64,000 bases of DNA. It comes from Micavibrio sp. UBA1850 (GTDB lineage: Bacteria; Pseudomonadota; Alphaproteobacteria; Micavibrionales; Micavibrionaceae). A program made the translations under genes and the position numbers. A model generated the notes under the pieces. It made no database searches. It saw nothing but the letters and a program-made list of their open reading frames with translations, and was not told where the DNA came from. Within the stretch, counting starts at the first letter, position 1, and every line of letters begins with the position of its first letter. The stretch covers positions 10,199 through 74,198 of the forward strand of contig DDIM01000007.1 in assembly GCA_002338525.1 (NCBI GenBank). The letters are read 5' to 3'. Positions 49,129 through 57,938 of this stretch are shown here, piece by piece.

Positions 49129-52100
49129 ATGGCTCGTTTTTTTATTGACCGCCCCGTTTTTGCGTGGGTGATTGCAATTGTTATTATGTTGGCGGGGGTG
49201 CTGTCTATTCGTGCCTTGCCAATTGAGCAATATCCAAAAGTTGCTCCTCCTACTGTTGCCATTAGCGCCAGCTATCCAGGCGCGTCAGCTGAGACTGTAG
49301 AAAATGCAGTTACACAAGTGATAGAACAACGCCTCACAGGGATTGATTATTTACGTTACTTTACCTCAAACAGCTCTGATGGTTCAATGAGCATTACGCT
49401 TACGTTTGAGCCAGAAGCCGATCCCGATATCGCACAGGTTCAAACGCAAAATAAAGTGCAAGGCGCCGTCTCACAGTTACCTCAGGAAGTACAAGCGCTC
49501 GGTGTTACTGTTACTAAATCCAATGATAACTTTTTGTTAATTATCGGTATTTATTCCGAAGATGGCAGCATTTCTCAAGGTGAGCTTAGCGATATGCTCG
49601 TCAGTAATTTCCGCGACTCTATTTCTCGCGTAAACGGCGTTGGTAGTGTCACAGTCTTTGGCCAACAACACGCCATGCGTGTCTGGCTCGATCCCGCAAA
49701 ACTCTATAGCTACAATTTAACACCTCTTGATGTGCAACAAGCCGTGCAAGTCCAAAATACGGATATATCTGCAGGCCAGCTTGGGGGCATGCCAGCAGCC
49801 GCTAATCAGCAAATAAACGCAACGGTTAAGGCGCAAGCCCGCCTTAGCACTGTTGAAGATTTCGAACGCATCGTTCTGCGCGTGAATACAGACGGCTCAC
49901 AAGTGCGCCTGAAAGATGTTGCCAATATCGAAATTGGTTCAGAAGGCTATGACCGCATCGTACGTTACAAAAGAAAGCCCGCAGCAGGTATGGCCGTTAC
50001 ACTTGCAACTGGCGCAAACGCTTTGGAAACAGCCGAACTGGTTAAAGAACGTGTTAAAGAGCTTGCAGAGTTTCTACCTGAAAATGTCAAAATCAACTAC
50101 CCCTTAGATGCAACCCCATTTATCGAGCTTTCTATTGAATCCGTAGTGCACACGCTTATTGAAGCTGTGATTCTCGTATTCTTGGTGATGTTGCTATTCC
50201 TACAAAATTTGCGAGCAACGCTTATTCCAACAATCGCCGTGCCGGTTGTGTTGTTAGGTACTTTTGCCGTACTCCTCGTCTTTGGATTTTCTATCAATGT
50301 ATTGACGATGTTTGCAATGGTGCTGGCCATCGGGTTGCTTGTTGATGATGCGATTGTCGTTGTTGAAAACGTCGAGCGGATTATGAGTGAAGAAGGGCTA
50401 TCACCCAAAGAAGCCACTCGCAAGTCAATGGATCAGATCACTGGCGCTCTAGTTGGTATTGCGGTTGTTCTTTCGACCGTATTTATCCCTATGGCCTTTT
50501 TCAGTGGTTCTGCCGGCGCGATTTACCGCCAGTTTTCTATTACAATCGTAGCGGCCATGTCCTTGTCTGTGATTGTCGCAATCGTTCTGTCTCCCTCTTT
50601 ATGTGCAACCCTTTTAAAACACGATACGAAAGGTAAACGCCGCGGCGAAACTGGTTTCTTTGGCTGGTTTAATAAACATTTTAACAAAGGGCGTGACGGT
50701 TATCAAAAAGCAGCAACCGGCATGGCAGCACGTGTAAAAAGATTTTTCCTTATGTATGTTCTGCTTATCGGTGGGCTTATCGCGATTTTTATGCAACTGC
50801 CTGGGTCGTTCTTGCCCGATGAAGACCAAGGTAATATGTATTTGATGGTCAATACACCGCCAGGCTCGACAGCTGAACGAACACTTGAAGCCGTCGAAAA
50901 AGTAGAGGATTACTTCATTGAAGAGCAAGGCGATAATCTTGAACACCTCTTTACCGTTGTTGGTTTCAGTTTCGCTGGTTCTGCGCAAAATGCGGCCTTT
51001 GGATTTGTTAGCTTAAAAGATTGGGAAGAGCGTACTGAAGACGACCAAAGCGTTTTTGCCATTGCTGAACAAGCCGGTGGTGCGCTTTACCAAATCAAGG
51101 ATGCTATGGCTTTTGCCTTCTTCCCGCCTCCCATTCGCGAACTCGGAAATTCATCTGGATTTGACTTCCAGCTGGTTGATCGCGGCGGTCTAGGACACGA
51201 GGCATTAATGAACGCTCGTAATCAGCTTCTAGGCGCAGCAAGCCAAAACCCAAAACTTACGCAAGTACGTCCAAACGGGCTTAATGACGTGCCTCAGTTT
51301 AAGATTGATATTGATAGTGAGCAGGCCTCGGCGTTGGGGCTTTCACTCGACGATATTAATAGGACATTGCAAATCGCTTGGGGATCAAGCTATGTAAACG
51401 ATTTCGTCGATAAAGGCCGCATTAAACGCGTGTACCTACAAGCCGATGCCCCACACCGTATGATGCCAGAAGACCTTGATAAATGGTATGTTCGCAACGG
51501 TTCCGGTGAAATGATCCCCTTTAACACTTTTTCGAAAGCTAAATGGATTTATGGATCACCAAAACTGGAACGCTTTAACGGTAACTCGTCTTTGAACATT
51601 CAAGGAGCACCCGCAACGGGCATCAGCTCAGGTGTTGCCATGGAAGAAATTCAAAAAATCGTTGATACTCTCCCTGAGGGCATTGGAATTGAGTGGTATG
51701 GACTTTCATATGAAGAACGCCAAACAGGCGCACAGGCCCCCGCCTTGTATGCCTTGTCAGTGTTGATTGTCTTCTTGTGCCTTGCCGCCCTTTATGAAAG
51801 TTGGGCTGTACCATTGGCTGTTATGTTAGTTGTGCCACTGGGTATTTTGGGTGCTGCAATTGCGGCCTTTGCTTTCGGTCTTCCTAATGACGTGTATTTG
51901 CAAGTGGCACTATTGACCACCGTGGGGCTTGCCTCGAAAAACGCGATATTGATTGTCGAATTTGCCAAAGAGCTGAAGGAGGATGGCCACAGCCTCATGG
52001 AGGCCGTCTCCATTTCGGCAAAGCAACGTTTCCGACCGATCATCATGACCTCAATGGCATTCATGCTAGGGGTGACACCTTTGGCATTAGCCAGCGGTGC

Positions 52101-52308
52101 AGGTGCCGCCAGCCAAAACGCCATCGGTATTGTCGTGATGGGTGGTATGGCAGGCGCCACATTCCTTGCTATATTCTTTGTGCCTATGTTCTATGTGGCT
52201 GTTGAAAAAACATTCAGCAGAAACAAGGACCAGATCACAGACAAGACCACAGGCAAGACCTCAGACCAGACTTTAGTTGAAAAGAAAGACCAAAATGATG
52301 ATGAATAA
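49129..52308 (+). CDS. RND multidrug efflux pump (AcrB/MexB-like, HAE-1 family)
   Basis: 1059 aa with twelve membrane helices and two large periplasmic loops (about 30-335 and 555-870). The proton relay Asp pair is in AIGLLVDDAIVVVENVERIM (TM4), the TM10 Lys in TTVGLASKNAILIVEFAKEL, and the N-terminal ARFFIDRPVFAWVIAIVIML is standard. It exports drugs, dyes and solvents using proton flow. It lies 6 bp after the adaptor and overlaps the outer-membrane gene by 14 bp. The C-terminus carries an extra run of KTTGKTSDQT-like repeats, probably unstructured. Confidence 0.97.
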   Translation: MARFFIDRPVFAWVIAIVIMLAGVLSIRALPIEQYPKVAPPTVAISASYPGASAETVENAVTQVIEQRLTGIDYLRYFTSNSSDGSMSITLTFEPEADPDIAQVQTQNKVQGAVSQLPQEVQALGVTVTKSNDNFLLIIGIYSEDGSISQGELSDMLVSNFRDSISRVNGVGSVTVFGQQHAMRVWLDPAKLYSYNLTPLDVQQAVQVQNTDISAGQLGGMPAAANQQINATVKAQARLSTVEDFERIVLRVNTDGSQVRLKDVANIEIGSEGYDRIVRYKRKPAAGMAVTLATGANALETAELVKERVKELAEFLPENVKINYPLDATPFIELSIESVVHTLIEAVILVFLVMLLFLQNLRATLIPTIAVPVVLLGTFAVLLVFGFSINVLTMFAMVLAIGLLVDDAIVVVENVERIMSEEGLSPKEATRKSMDQITGALVGIAVVLSTVFIPMAFFSGSAGAIYRQFSITIVAAMSLSVIVAIVLSPSLCATLLKHDTKGKRRGETGFFGWFNKHFNKGRDGYQKAATGMAARVKRFFLMYVLLIGGLIAIFMQLPGSFLPDEDQGNMYLMVNTPPGSTAERTLEAVEKVEDYFIEEQGDNLEHLFTVVGFSFAGSAQNAAFGFVSLKDWEERTEDDQSVFAIAEQAGGALYQIKDAMAFAFFPPPIRELGNSSGFDFQLVDRGGLGHEALMNARNQLLGAASQNPKLTQVRPNGLNDVPQFKIDIDSEQASALGLSLDDINRTLQIAWGSSYVNDFVDKGRIKRVYLQADAPHRMMPEDLDKWYVRNGSGEMIPFNTFSKAKWIYGSPKLERFNGNSSLNIQGAPATGISSGVAMEEIQKIVDTLPEGIGIEWYGLSYEERQTGAQAPALYALSVLIVFLCLAALYESWAVPLAVMLVVPLGILGAAIAAFAFGLPNDVYLQVALLTTVGLASKNAILIVEFAKELKEDGHSLMEAVSISAKQRFRPIIMTSMAFMLGVTPLALASGAGAASQNAIGIVVMGGMAGATFLAIFFVPMFYVAVEKTFSRNKDQITDKTTGKTSDQTLVEKKDQNDDE

Positions 52309-53704
52309 ACCTTTATCTATTTTGATGGCCGCAACATTACTGTCGAGCTGTGCCATGATCCCCGATTTTGCAAAGCCTGAGTTTTCTGCTGCGCAAAGCT
52401 GGAATGATATTCCAGGCTACGAAACGTCGATGGGTGAAACAAAGGCAACACAAGTGAGTTGGAAAGAGTTTTTCATCGCCCCTGAGTTTCACCTTGTCAT
52501 TGAGCAGGCGCTAGAAAATAACTATGATTTGAAAGCGGCAGCATTGAACATCTCAGAGGCGCGCGCGCTTTACCGTATTGAGCGCGCTGATTTACTGCCA
52601 TCCCTGAACGCAAATGGGAGCGCCACCTTGTCCGAAAGCTCGGATAGAAGTAGCGTCACAGGCCTTGCCCGAACCAGCGAGCTTTATGAAGCAAATGTTG
52701 GTGTTGCTGCCTACGAGCTGGATTTATTCGGCAGAATTCAAAGTAATAATGAATCAGCCATCAACGCCTATCTAGCAACCCAAGAAGCACGCGCCGTTAT
52801 TCAAAACGCGCTGATTGCCGACACTGCCAACACATACTTACAATTATTGGCCGATCAAAAGCTCCTCAGGCTGACCCAAAAAACACTGGACGCGCAACTA
52901 CGAACATATGACATTCTCTCACAAAGCCTTGAAAAGGGTGTTGGTACCTCGCAAGATCTGGCACGCGCAGAAACGGCCGTTGAAACAGCCCGCGTGAACT
53001 TCCACCAATATAGTCGTGCAGTGGCACAAGACAAAAACGCGCTCTTCTTGTTAATGGGCATTCCCCACAACGAAGATTTGTTACCGCAAACAACACTGGA
53101 TGAAATAATTGTAAGGGATAATCTCGACCCCGGCCTCCCCTCAGAGGTTTTATTAGCACGCCCTGATATTCGCCAAGCCGAGTACGAACTGCTATCGCGC
53201 AATGCCGATATCGGCGCGGCACGTGCGGCGTTCTTCCCTAGCATATCCTTAACAGGCACTTACGGTTTTGCCAGTCAAAACCTTGGAGAGCTCTTTACAA
53301 GTAGTGCGGCAGGCGCATGGACATTTCTTCCGCAAATCACCTTGCCTATTTTCCAAGCCGGCCGAAACGAAGCCAACCTTGATCTAGCAGAAATCCGCAA
53401 AGAAAAGGCAATCGTAAATTACGAACAAGCCATCCAAGTCGCATTTCGCGAAGTCTCTGACGAGCTTGCAGCACGAAAAACACTAGAAGAACAGCTCGAA
53501 TCGCAACGCAGGCTCGTTGCCGCTGCCCAAAAAGTCTATGATGTGTCGCAAGCACGTTATAAATCTGGGATCGATAGCTTCTTAAGTGTTCTGGATGCCC
53601 AACGCGAACTCTATACATTTCAACAACAAGAAATCTTGATCGAGCGTCAAAACTTATCAAATCTGGTAAATCTATACAAAGTACTCGGTGGAGGCAGTCA
53701 ATAA
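52295..53704 (+). CDS. Outer-membrane efflux lipoprotein (OprM/NodT family)
   Basis: 469 aa from the ATG at 52295 (two further ATGs follow at once; any of the three is possible). Lipobox LLSSC gives Cys about residue 19. Two efflux repeats: LVIEQALENNYDLKAAALNISEARALYRIERADLLPSLNANG and the second VLLARPDIRQAEYELLSRNADIGAARAAFFPSISLTG, the usual NodT signature. It ends DAQRELYTFQQQEILIERQNLSNLVNLYKVLGGG. Its start lies within the last codons of the pump gene, so translation is coupled. Third gene of the RND operon. Confidence 0.94.
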   Translation: MMMNKPLSILMAATLLSSCAMIPDFAKPEFSAAQSWNDIPGYETSMGETKATQVSWKEFFIAPEFHLVIEQALENNYDLKAAALNISEARALYRIERADLLPSLNANGSATLSESSDRSSVTGLARTSELYEANVGVAAYELDLFGRIQSNNESAINAYLATQEARAVIQNALIADTANTYLQLLADQKLLRLTQKTLDAQLRTYDILSQSLEKGVGTSQDLARAETAVETARVNFHQYSRAVAQDKNALFLLMGIPHNEDLLPQTTLDEIIVRDNLDPGLPSEVLLARPDIRQAEYELLSRNADIGAARAAFFPSISLTGTYGFASQNLGELFTSSAAGAWTFLPQITLPIFQAGRNEANLDLAEIRKEKAIVNYEQAIQVAFREVSDELAARKTLEEQLESQRRLVAAAQKVYDVSQARYKSGIDSFLSVLDAQRELYTFQQQEILIERQNLSNLVNLYKVLGGGSQ

Positions 53705-54216
53705 CGCTTTGAATGTCTTTGAACGTTTCCCCCTCTCTTAAATGTGATTAAAGGATTAATCCTTGCCTTTTCAGAACAGGGAAGCTCTCTCCAGTTTTCT
53801 CTTAAATTGTTTAGTTTTTCAGGTAGAAACTGATCAACAACTCCCACAGTCATTGGCTCATCTGTGATTTTAAGCGTTATATTTTTTAAACCCACACCTT
53901 CACCAAACAGCTCTTCAAAGCGATTGGCAATAGTGTACAATCCCTTACGCCCATAACATTCCTCTTGAGGCTCTTCAGCCCGTGAACATATTTCCTTGTC
54001 ATAGACAAGTTCAACACTTTTGGGGTCGTTCATATCTTTGAATGTTACAAGTCAAATATCTCGCTCTGTTCCAATATAGTATCCTGAATCAAATAGTGCT
54101 GCTTCTCCCATTTGATATCTACCTATAAAACCTGCTGAATTTTCTATTTGATAATTGTTACTAGATTCTCTCTCACCCAACGCATCGAACAAATCATTAT
54201 AATTTCCTACAAACAT
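53698..54216 (-). pseudogene. Muramidase-like gene split by an in-frame TGA
   Basis: An ATG at 54216 with a near-perfect GGAGG six bases before it opens a frame of 54 codons (FVGNYNDLFDALGERESSNN...GFIGRYQMGEAALFDSGYY) ending at TGA 54054-54052. The same frame continues at once (LVTFKDMNDPKSVELVYDKE) for 111 more codons to a TAA at 53698. The GRYQMGEAAL.D.GYY motif resembles the start of phage-type muramidase/lytic proteins (LGRYQFGEAALID.GYY). I read it as one gene broken by a nonsense change, with the downstream part perhaps still made from the ATG at 54033. Its 3' end overlaps the convergent efflux channel gene by 7 bp. Confidence 0.6.
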
Positions 54217-54236
54217 TAAAACCTCCAAGGCCCTTT

Positions 54237-54596
54237 TTAATCACATCTCATAAACTCATAATTGTTTTCCAACCACGACCACTGACACATTTTATCGTCT
54301 TTTCCCGTAACAATCAGATCACGAAAACTACCCTGAGCATTATCAACAAGGATAATTTTGTCTGAAGTGTTGAAAAGGCTTTGAACTGAATACTCGCCAT
54401 TATTGGCTAAAAATAGATATGTCTCACAACCAGATGACCCGCAGTGCAGTGGTGATTGTATCTGTGCGAAAAAGTCAGTAAGATCGTCGTTATTTACGTC
54501 AGCGGTAGCTATAGCAATATCCACATCTTCAAAGGTAAGATTTAACCGATTTTTTGCCACGCTTACCAAATCAGAACAACAGTCTTTACTTGCTGA
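54237..54596 (-). pseudogene. 5'-truncated gene with VCBS-like repeat, cut by the insertion sequence
   Basis: The open frame (110 codons from a TTG at 54569) continues without stop up to the left end of the IS (54597) and stops at a TAG just inside it. The original start is therefore lost. The segment IAIATADVNNDDLTDFFAQIQSP-LHCGSSGCETYLFL has the D-x-N-x-D-x-x-D calcium-loop form of FG-GAP/VCBS repeats in secreted proteins. Two pairs of Cys suggest an extracytoplasmic protein. It precedes the broken muramidase-like gene by 20 bp, so both came from one operon that the IS has interrupted. Confidence 0.6.
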
Positions 54597-55391
54597 TGTC
54601 AGACTAAATCGAACTTTTCTCTAAGAGCCCAAAACGTGTTTTGCTATTATGCGCAAATTTCCTGCCACGAAGCAAGCGAGGCATTTCTCAAATTCTTAAA
54701 TTGTACTCTACTTTCTAAATGTCTTTGGTGATTAAAATGATTGAGGAATGATCCGTGGATCGAGGTGAACTTTTGTAACGATCCCATCGATCGAAACTTG
54801 TTCCACCCCCTCTCCCGCCGTCGAAAATGAAGGTGTGAATTCTCAACCTGATTGTTGTGATATCGCGTTGAATTTTGGACGTGCTTTAGGCCTAAGTCTT
54901 TAAGCGCTGCGCCATAAGATGGGCACTTATCAGTCGTGATTTCTTTTGGAATTCCGTACTTTTTTATGAGCATTTTCAACACTTTCCGCGCTGCCTTCTT
55001 GTCTCTCTTTTTTGAAACGAAGCTTTCCAAAACCGTTCCTTCGTGGTCAACCGCGCGCCATAAATAATGTTGTTTGCCATTGATTTTCACGAACACTTCA
55101 TCGATATGCCACTTCCAATTCGAGCCCGAAAAGCTCGTCTTTTTCTTCATGTCTTTAGCTAATATTGGGCCTAATTTATTCCACCAATAACGAACAGTTT
55201 CATGACAAATATCGACGCCACGTTCATGCAAAATATCTTCAACTTGGCGCAAACTTAACGGATATCTAACATAATACATGATCGCTAATTTGATGATTTC
55301 AGGACTCGTTTTGTAATATTTGAAGTAATTTATCTTGCTCATAAAATCGATTCTACCATCGACTCAAGCAAATTTACACTTTAGTCTGACA
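54597..55391 (-). mobile_element. IS6-family insertion sequence
   Basis: 795 bp bounded by perfect 12-bp inverted repeats TGTCAGACTAAA (54597-54608) and TTTAGTCTGACA (55380-55391); a few more outer bases match imperfectly, so the ends may lie 4-5 bp further out. It holds one transposase gene on the minus strand. The flanking octamers differ (CTTGCTGA and AGACCAGA), so there is no target duplication. This suggests a deletion next to the IS after insertion, common in this family, and fits the truncated genes on both sides. Confidence 0.82.
54647..55342 (-). CDS. IS6-family transposase
   Basis: 231 aa DDE enzyme. N-terminal helix-turn-helix region (YVRYPLSLRQVEDILHERGVDICHETVRYW), first Asp in WHIDEVFVKINGKQHYLWRAVD, second in ITTDKCPSYGAAL, and Glu in VENSHLHFRRRERGWNKFRS. 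Normal family length and no frameshift, so it looks active. It transposes by forming cointegrates. It occupies nearly the whole IS. Confidence 0.95.
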   Translation of the reverse strand: MSKINYFKYYKTSPEIIKLAIMYYVRYPLSLRQVEDILHERGVDICHETVRYWWNKLGPILAKDMKKKTSFSGSNWKWHIDEVFVKINGKQHYLWRAVDHEGTVLESFVSKKRDKKAARKVLKMLIKKYGIPKEITTDKCPSYGAALKDLGLKHVQNSTRYHNNQVENSHLHFRRRERGWNKFRSMGSLQKFTSIHGSFLNHFNHQRHLESRVQFKNLRNASLASWQEICA

Positions 55392-55511
55392 AGACCAGAT
55401 GAACATTTCTCAGGCACCTACATCAAAGACATTGCAAAACGAGAACTCCTCTCTGAAAAATATGTTCGCAATCGGATGATCGACAGTCTCAAAACACTTT
55501 CCCAAGCCTAA
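55392..55511 (+). pseudogene. C-terminal remnant of a site-specific recombinase
   Basis: Directly at the right end of the IS a plus-strand frame is open: RPDEHFSGTYIKDIAKRELL then SEKYVRNRMIDSLKTLSQ and a stop at 55509-55511. The G-x-Y-x-S/K-I-x-x-(A/I)-A-x-x-E-x-(I/L)-(S)-x-x-Y-V-R pattern is that of the C-terminal DNA-recognition tail of large serine recombinases. The 5' part is gone, apparently lost with the IS. The following sequence up to the att site has the degenerate look seen after such recombinases. An open frame on the opposite strand (55410-55673) is a shadow. Confidence 0.5.
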
Positions 55512-55675
55512 ACCGTTAACTTTATCCAAAACTGAAAATTTCCCTGCAAATTCCCAGCTTACTGGGAAATCCGTCCTTCTCCGAAGGCTGTAAAATAAGC
55601 CAAAAGAGAAAAAGGAGAGAATGAGGGTGAAATTGCCTTGCTCAGTGATCCGTCGAGATATCCAGAGACACAAAA

Positions 55676-55692
55676 CCCCGCTTACTGCGGGG
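55676..55692. terminator. Short GC hairpin after the recombinase remnant
   Basis: CCCCGC (55676-55681), loop TTACT, GCGGGG (55687-55692). No T run follows on the plus strand, but the reverse strand has TTTTG after it. Weak terminator candidate. Confidence 0.35.
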
Positions 55693-55736
55693 CTTGGGGG
55701 AGTATTTTCTCTAAGTCCGTCAAATCACAGACTTAA

Positions 55737-55758
55737 TGGCGCGCCCTAGAGGATTCGA
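55737..55758. repeat. Distal att site (copy of the tRNA-Arg 3' end)
   Basis: 22 bp, TGGCGCGCC then CTAGAGGATTCGA, identical to 60732-60753 and diverging at once on both sides (55759 TGCC against ACCT in the tRNA). Confidence 0.9.
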
Positions 55759-56360
55759 TGCCACTTTTTAAAAGTTAGATAGACTGCGGAACATAGCAGT
55801 AAGCCTATGTTTAATGCCCCACCATTATGTCTCACCTATGTATCCTCCGTCAAGGGAATTGTTTCTGCTTGTTTGGAGCCCCGTACAGACGTTTTGTTAC
55901 ATTTATCACATCTCTAGCCGCAACACATTTCGTCAAGCTCTACACGTCTGATATCAAGCAGATAGACGTTCATGATGTCAGGAGGTATAGGGGATAGATC
56001 ATAAAATGATTATTAAGATATTTTAAGAGAAAATCGTTCAACGTATCAAAACAACAACACCCAGTGATGGGGGGGGCAACCAATCTTCGAGACAGTTATA
56101 AGCGGCCTCACAAATTTATATCAATTTTACAATTCGATTTATACGAGTGAGCTATACGTGTATGCGGTATAGCCCAGATACAGAAATAGCCCGTACAGCT
56201 CGTTGTGAGAACCGTACAGGCTATGTAAGTGTAATAATGATAAATCGTACCAGAGAGAAATTAAAACCTCTGTACGAGCCTCATATGGTTTATTACATCA
56301 ATTAGTACACGCTCCATTTAGCGTTCAAGTAGTCATGGACTTTAGTTAACTCAGCGGCAG
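55759..56360. other. Gene-free stretch inside the element with repeated CCGTACAG motifs
   Basis: About 600 bp without a credible gene. The octamer CCGTACAG occurs at 55881-55888, 56191-56198 and 56212-56219, the last two 21 bp apart (two helical turns). A reverse copy CTGTACGA is at 56270-56277 and a near copy TCGTACCA at 56244. Evenly spaced repeats next to an att site could be integrase arm sites or excisionase or regulator sites; this is inference. A run of GGGGGG is at about 56068. Confidence 0.5.
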
Positions 56361-56786
56361 TTAATGTCTTTGTTTCACTGCATATCTCACAGTATATATC
56401 CCTAAGAGAAATATATTACACACATAGATAAAATCAGGTTTAGTAACAATTGAAAGGCTCAGAGTTTCATAATTTTGAGATATATAGGACAGAGATATAA
56501 GAAGGAACCACATAAGAAAAGATCCTCCTATTAAATATGGAGAAAGAATTAAACCACCACTCCTCCTCTCATATCCTATAAGAAAGCTAATAACTCCACT
56601 CCATATTGTTATAGCCACTCCTCCTAGTAGTACAGAAGGCACCACTGCTAAAACCTGCCAAGAATATGGATTATTCAACAAGCCTAAACTTTGATCAAGA
56701 CAAGCGATTATGGACAACGAAAAAGATAACGCCAGTAACAGTGAACGATCCACCCTAGCCGTTAATTTAAATAAGTTCTGTATCAT
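56361..56786 (-). CDS. Small four-helix membrane protein of the element
   Basis: 141 aa with four hydrophobic segments (LLLALSFSLSIIACL; WQVLAVVPSVLLGGVAITIW; GGSFLMWFLLISLSYIS; FIYVCNIFLLGIYTV) and a short RRSGG loop. I do not recognise it. No strong ribosome binding site at the ATG. A possible effector or immunity-like membrane protein, by location only. Confidence 0.5.
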   Translation of the reverse strand: MIQNLFKLTARVDRSLLLALSFSLSIIACLDQSLGLLNNPYSWQVLAVVPSVLLGGVAITIWSGVISFLIGYERRSGGLILSPYLIGGSFLMWFLLISLSYISQNYETLSLSIVTKPDFIYVCNIFLLGIYTVRYAVKQRH

Positions 56787-57204
56787 CTATTTATTTCCCC
56801 TAAATCTTGATAGAAATCCTTATACCATCTATAAGCGCATATTGTGTTTTCATGTAATTAAACTTTGCAGTGTGCAAATATTATCTTTTTAAGAATAACA
56901 AATAAAGATAGATACGGAATGAGATGTATAGGGGGTTACGGATAGTCTAAATATACACATTTATACATACTCACGCCTAGTCTCTTTAATACAGAATATA
57001 TTATTATAGATACTCTATATAGAATACTATTTAGTATATATATTGTATTTATATATTATAATTAGAATAGTATTATATATTTATATATTATTATATACTG
57101 TATATCTATACTAGGCATAGACTAACGATGCATGCTTATAAAGCGTTATAAACCGTACTTTTTAGACTCTTAAAAGCCATTGACAAAACTTTGGTGTTTT
57201 TGTG
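56787..57204. other. Extremely AT-rich gene-free stretch
   Basis: 418 bp; from about 56985 to 57118 it is nearly pure A/T with runs of TATATA and inverted repeats, for example AATACTATT (57023-57031) with AATAGTATT (57066-57074). No credible gene. Could be a curved or H-NS-like silenced segment, or a melted region used by the element. Confidence 0.5.
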
Positions 57205-57549
57205 CTATAAACCAAAAATATTCTTCTTTTGAAACCCAAGAGATTCTGCCATATCAATTACAGCCAAGTTCCTTCCGTTATGCACCTTATTTGCAAAATG
57301 TACGGCCTCTGCTCCGTAGAAATATGCATATTGTGATGTTAGTGCATTCGCCTTCATATTCGCTGTAGCACTATCCCCTGTTTCGCCTAGTGTTTTTAAG
57401 AATAAAAACGCCCGTATAAATAATAATCCTCTGTATGAGGTATATTTCCAAAACAACATGTAGCAAGGAATAAACAAAAGAAATCCTCCCCCTCCGCCAA
57501 CGGCTGTAAATGTGATAGCTCCAACAACACCAATAATCCAAATACCCAT
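57205..57549 (-). CDS. Small membrane protein of the element, unknown function
   Basis: 114 aa. Two hydrophobic segments in the first 60 residues (WIIGVVGAITFTAVGGGGGFLLFIPCYMLF; GLLFIRAFLFL), then a polar helical tail (ANALTSQYAYFYGAEAVHFANKVHNGRNLAVIDMAESLGF). AAAGGAG lies at good spacing before the ATG, which supports a real gene. No family recognised. Confidence 0.6.
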   Translation of the reverse strand: MGIWIIGVVGAITFTAVGGGGGFLLFIPCYMLFWKYTSYRGLLFIRAFLFLKTLGETGDSATANMKANALTSQYAYFYGAEAVHFANKVHNGRNLAVIDMAESLGFQKKNIFGL

Positions 57550-57568
57550 ATTAAAAACTCCTTTAACT

Positions 57569-57781
57569 CTAAATGAAAACGGCTCCGAGCATGATTGCTC
57601 TGGAGCCGAGGAGTTTATATCCGTTACGTGAACGGCGCAGCGTATTCACGCAAGCGCTATTGTATTTCGCCGCCTCCTCGACAAACGAGAAAGCAACATC
57701 ATTGATAACGGTCTGATGTTGTCTTAGACCGCACGTAAGAGGATATAACGCCTCGAAGCCTTTACTTAAAAGCTCTACCAA
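57569..57781 (-). CDS. Doubtful small gene of the element
   Basis: 70 codons from a TTG with no visible ribosome site: GFEALYPLTCGLRQHQ, AAKYNSACVNTLRRSRNGYK. It lies 19 bp upstream of the 57205-57549 gene on the same strand. Could be chance coding; base composition here is higher in GC than its neighbours, which keeps it in view. Confidence 0.25.
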   Translation of the reverse strand: MVELLSKGFEALYPLTCGLRQHQTVINDVAFSFVEEAAKYNSACVNTLRRSRNGYKLLGSRAIMLGAVFI

Positions 57782-57938
57782 AGATACTAGGGATATCGAC
57801 AGAATCCGTCAATTTATTCCTAACATAAGTTATGATAAGATCTGCATATCTTTGAATATCCAATTGTTAGGATCACACAATACGGTGTAAAGTGGCTAAC
57901 CACCCAAACTAATACGATAGAAACACGGAGGTTTCTTG

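Noticed and set aside
55410..55673. 87-codon minus-strand frame near the IS
   Set aside because: It is antisense to the recombinase remnant, whose plus-strand frame has a recognisable sequence pattern.
55786..55815. GGAAC followed by GTTT as an EcfG promoter inside the element
   Set aside because: The -10 does not match CGTT at 16-17 spacing and no gene follows.
55676..56280. CRISPR-like repeats
   Set aside because: The repeated CCGTACAG units are only eight bases, irregularly spaced, with no spacers of constant length and no cas genes anywhere in the window.
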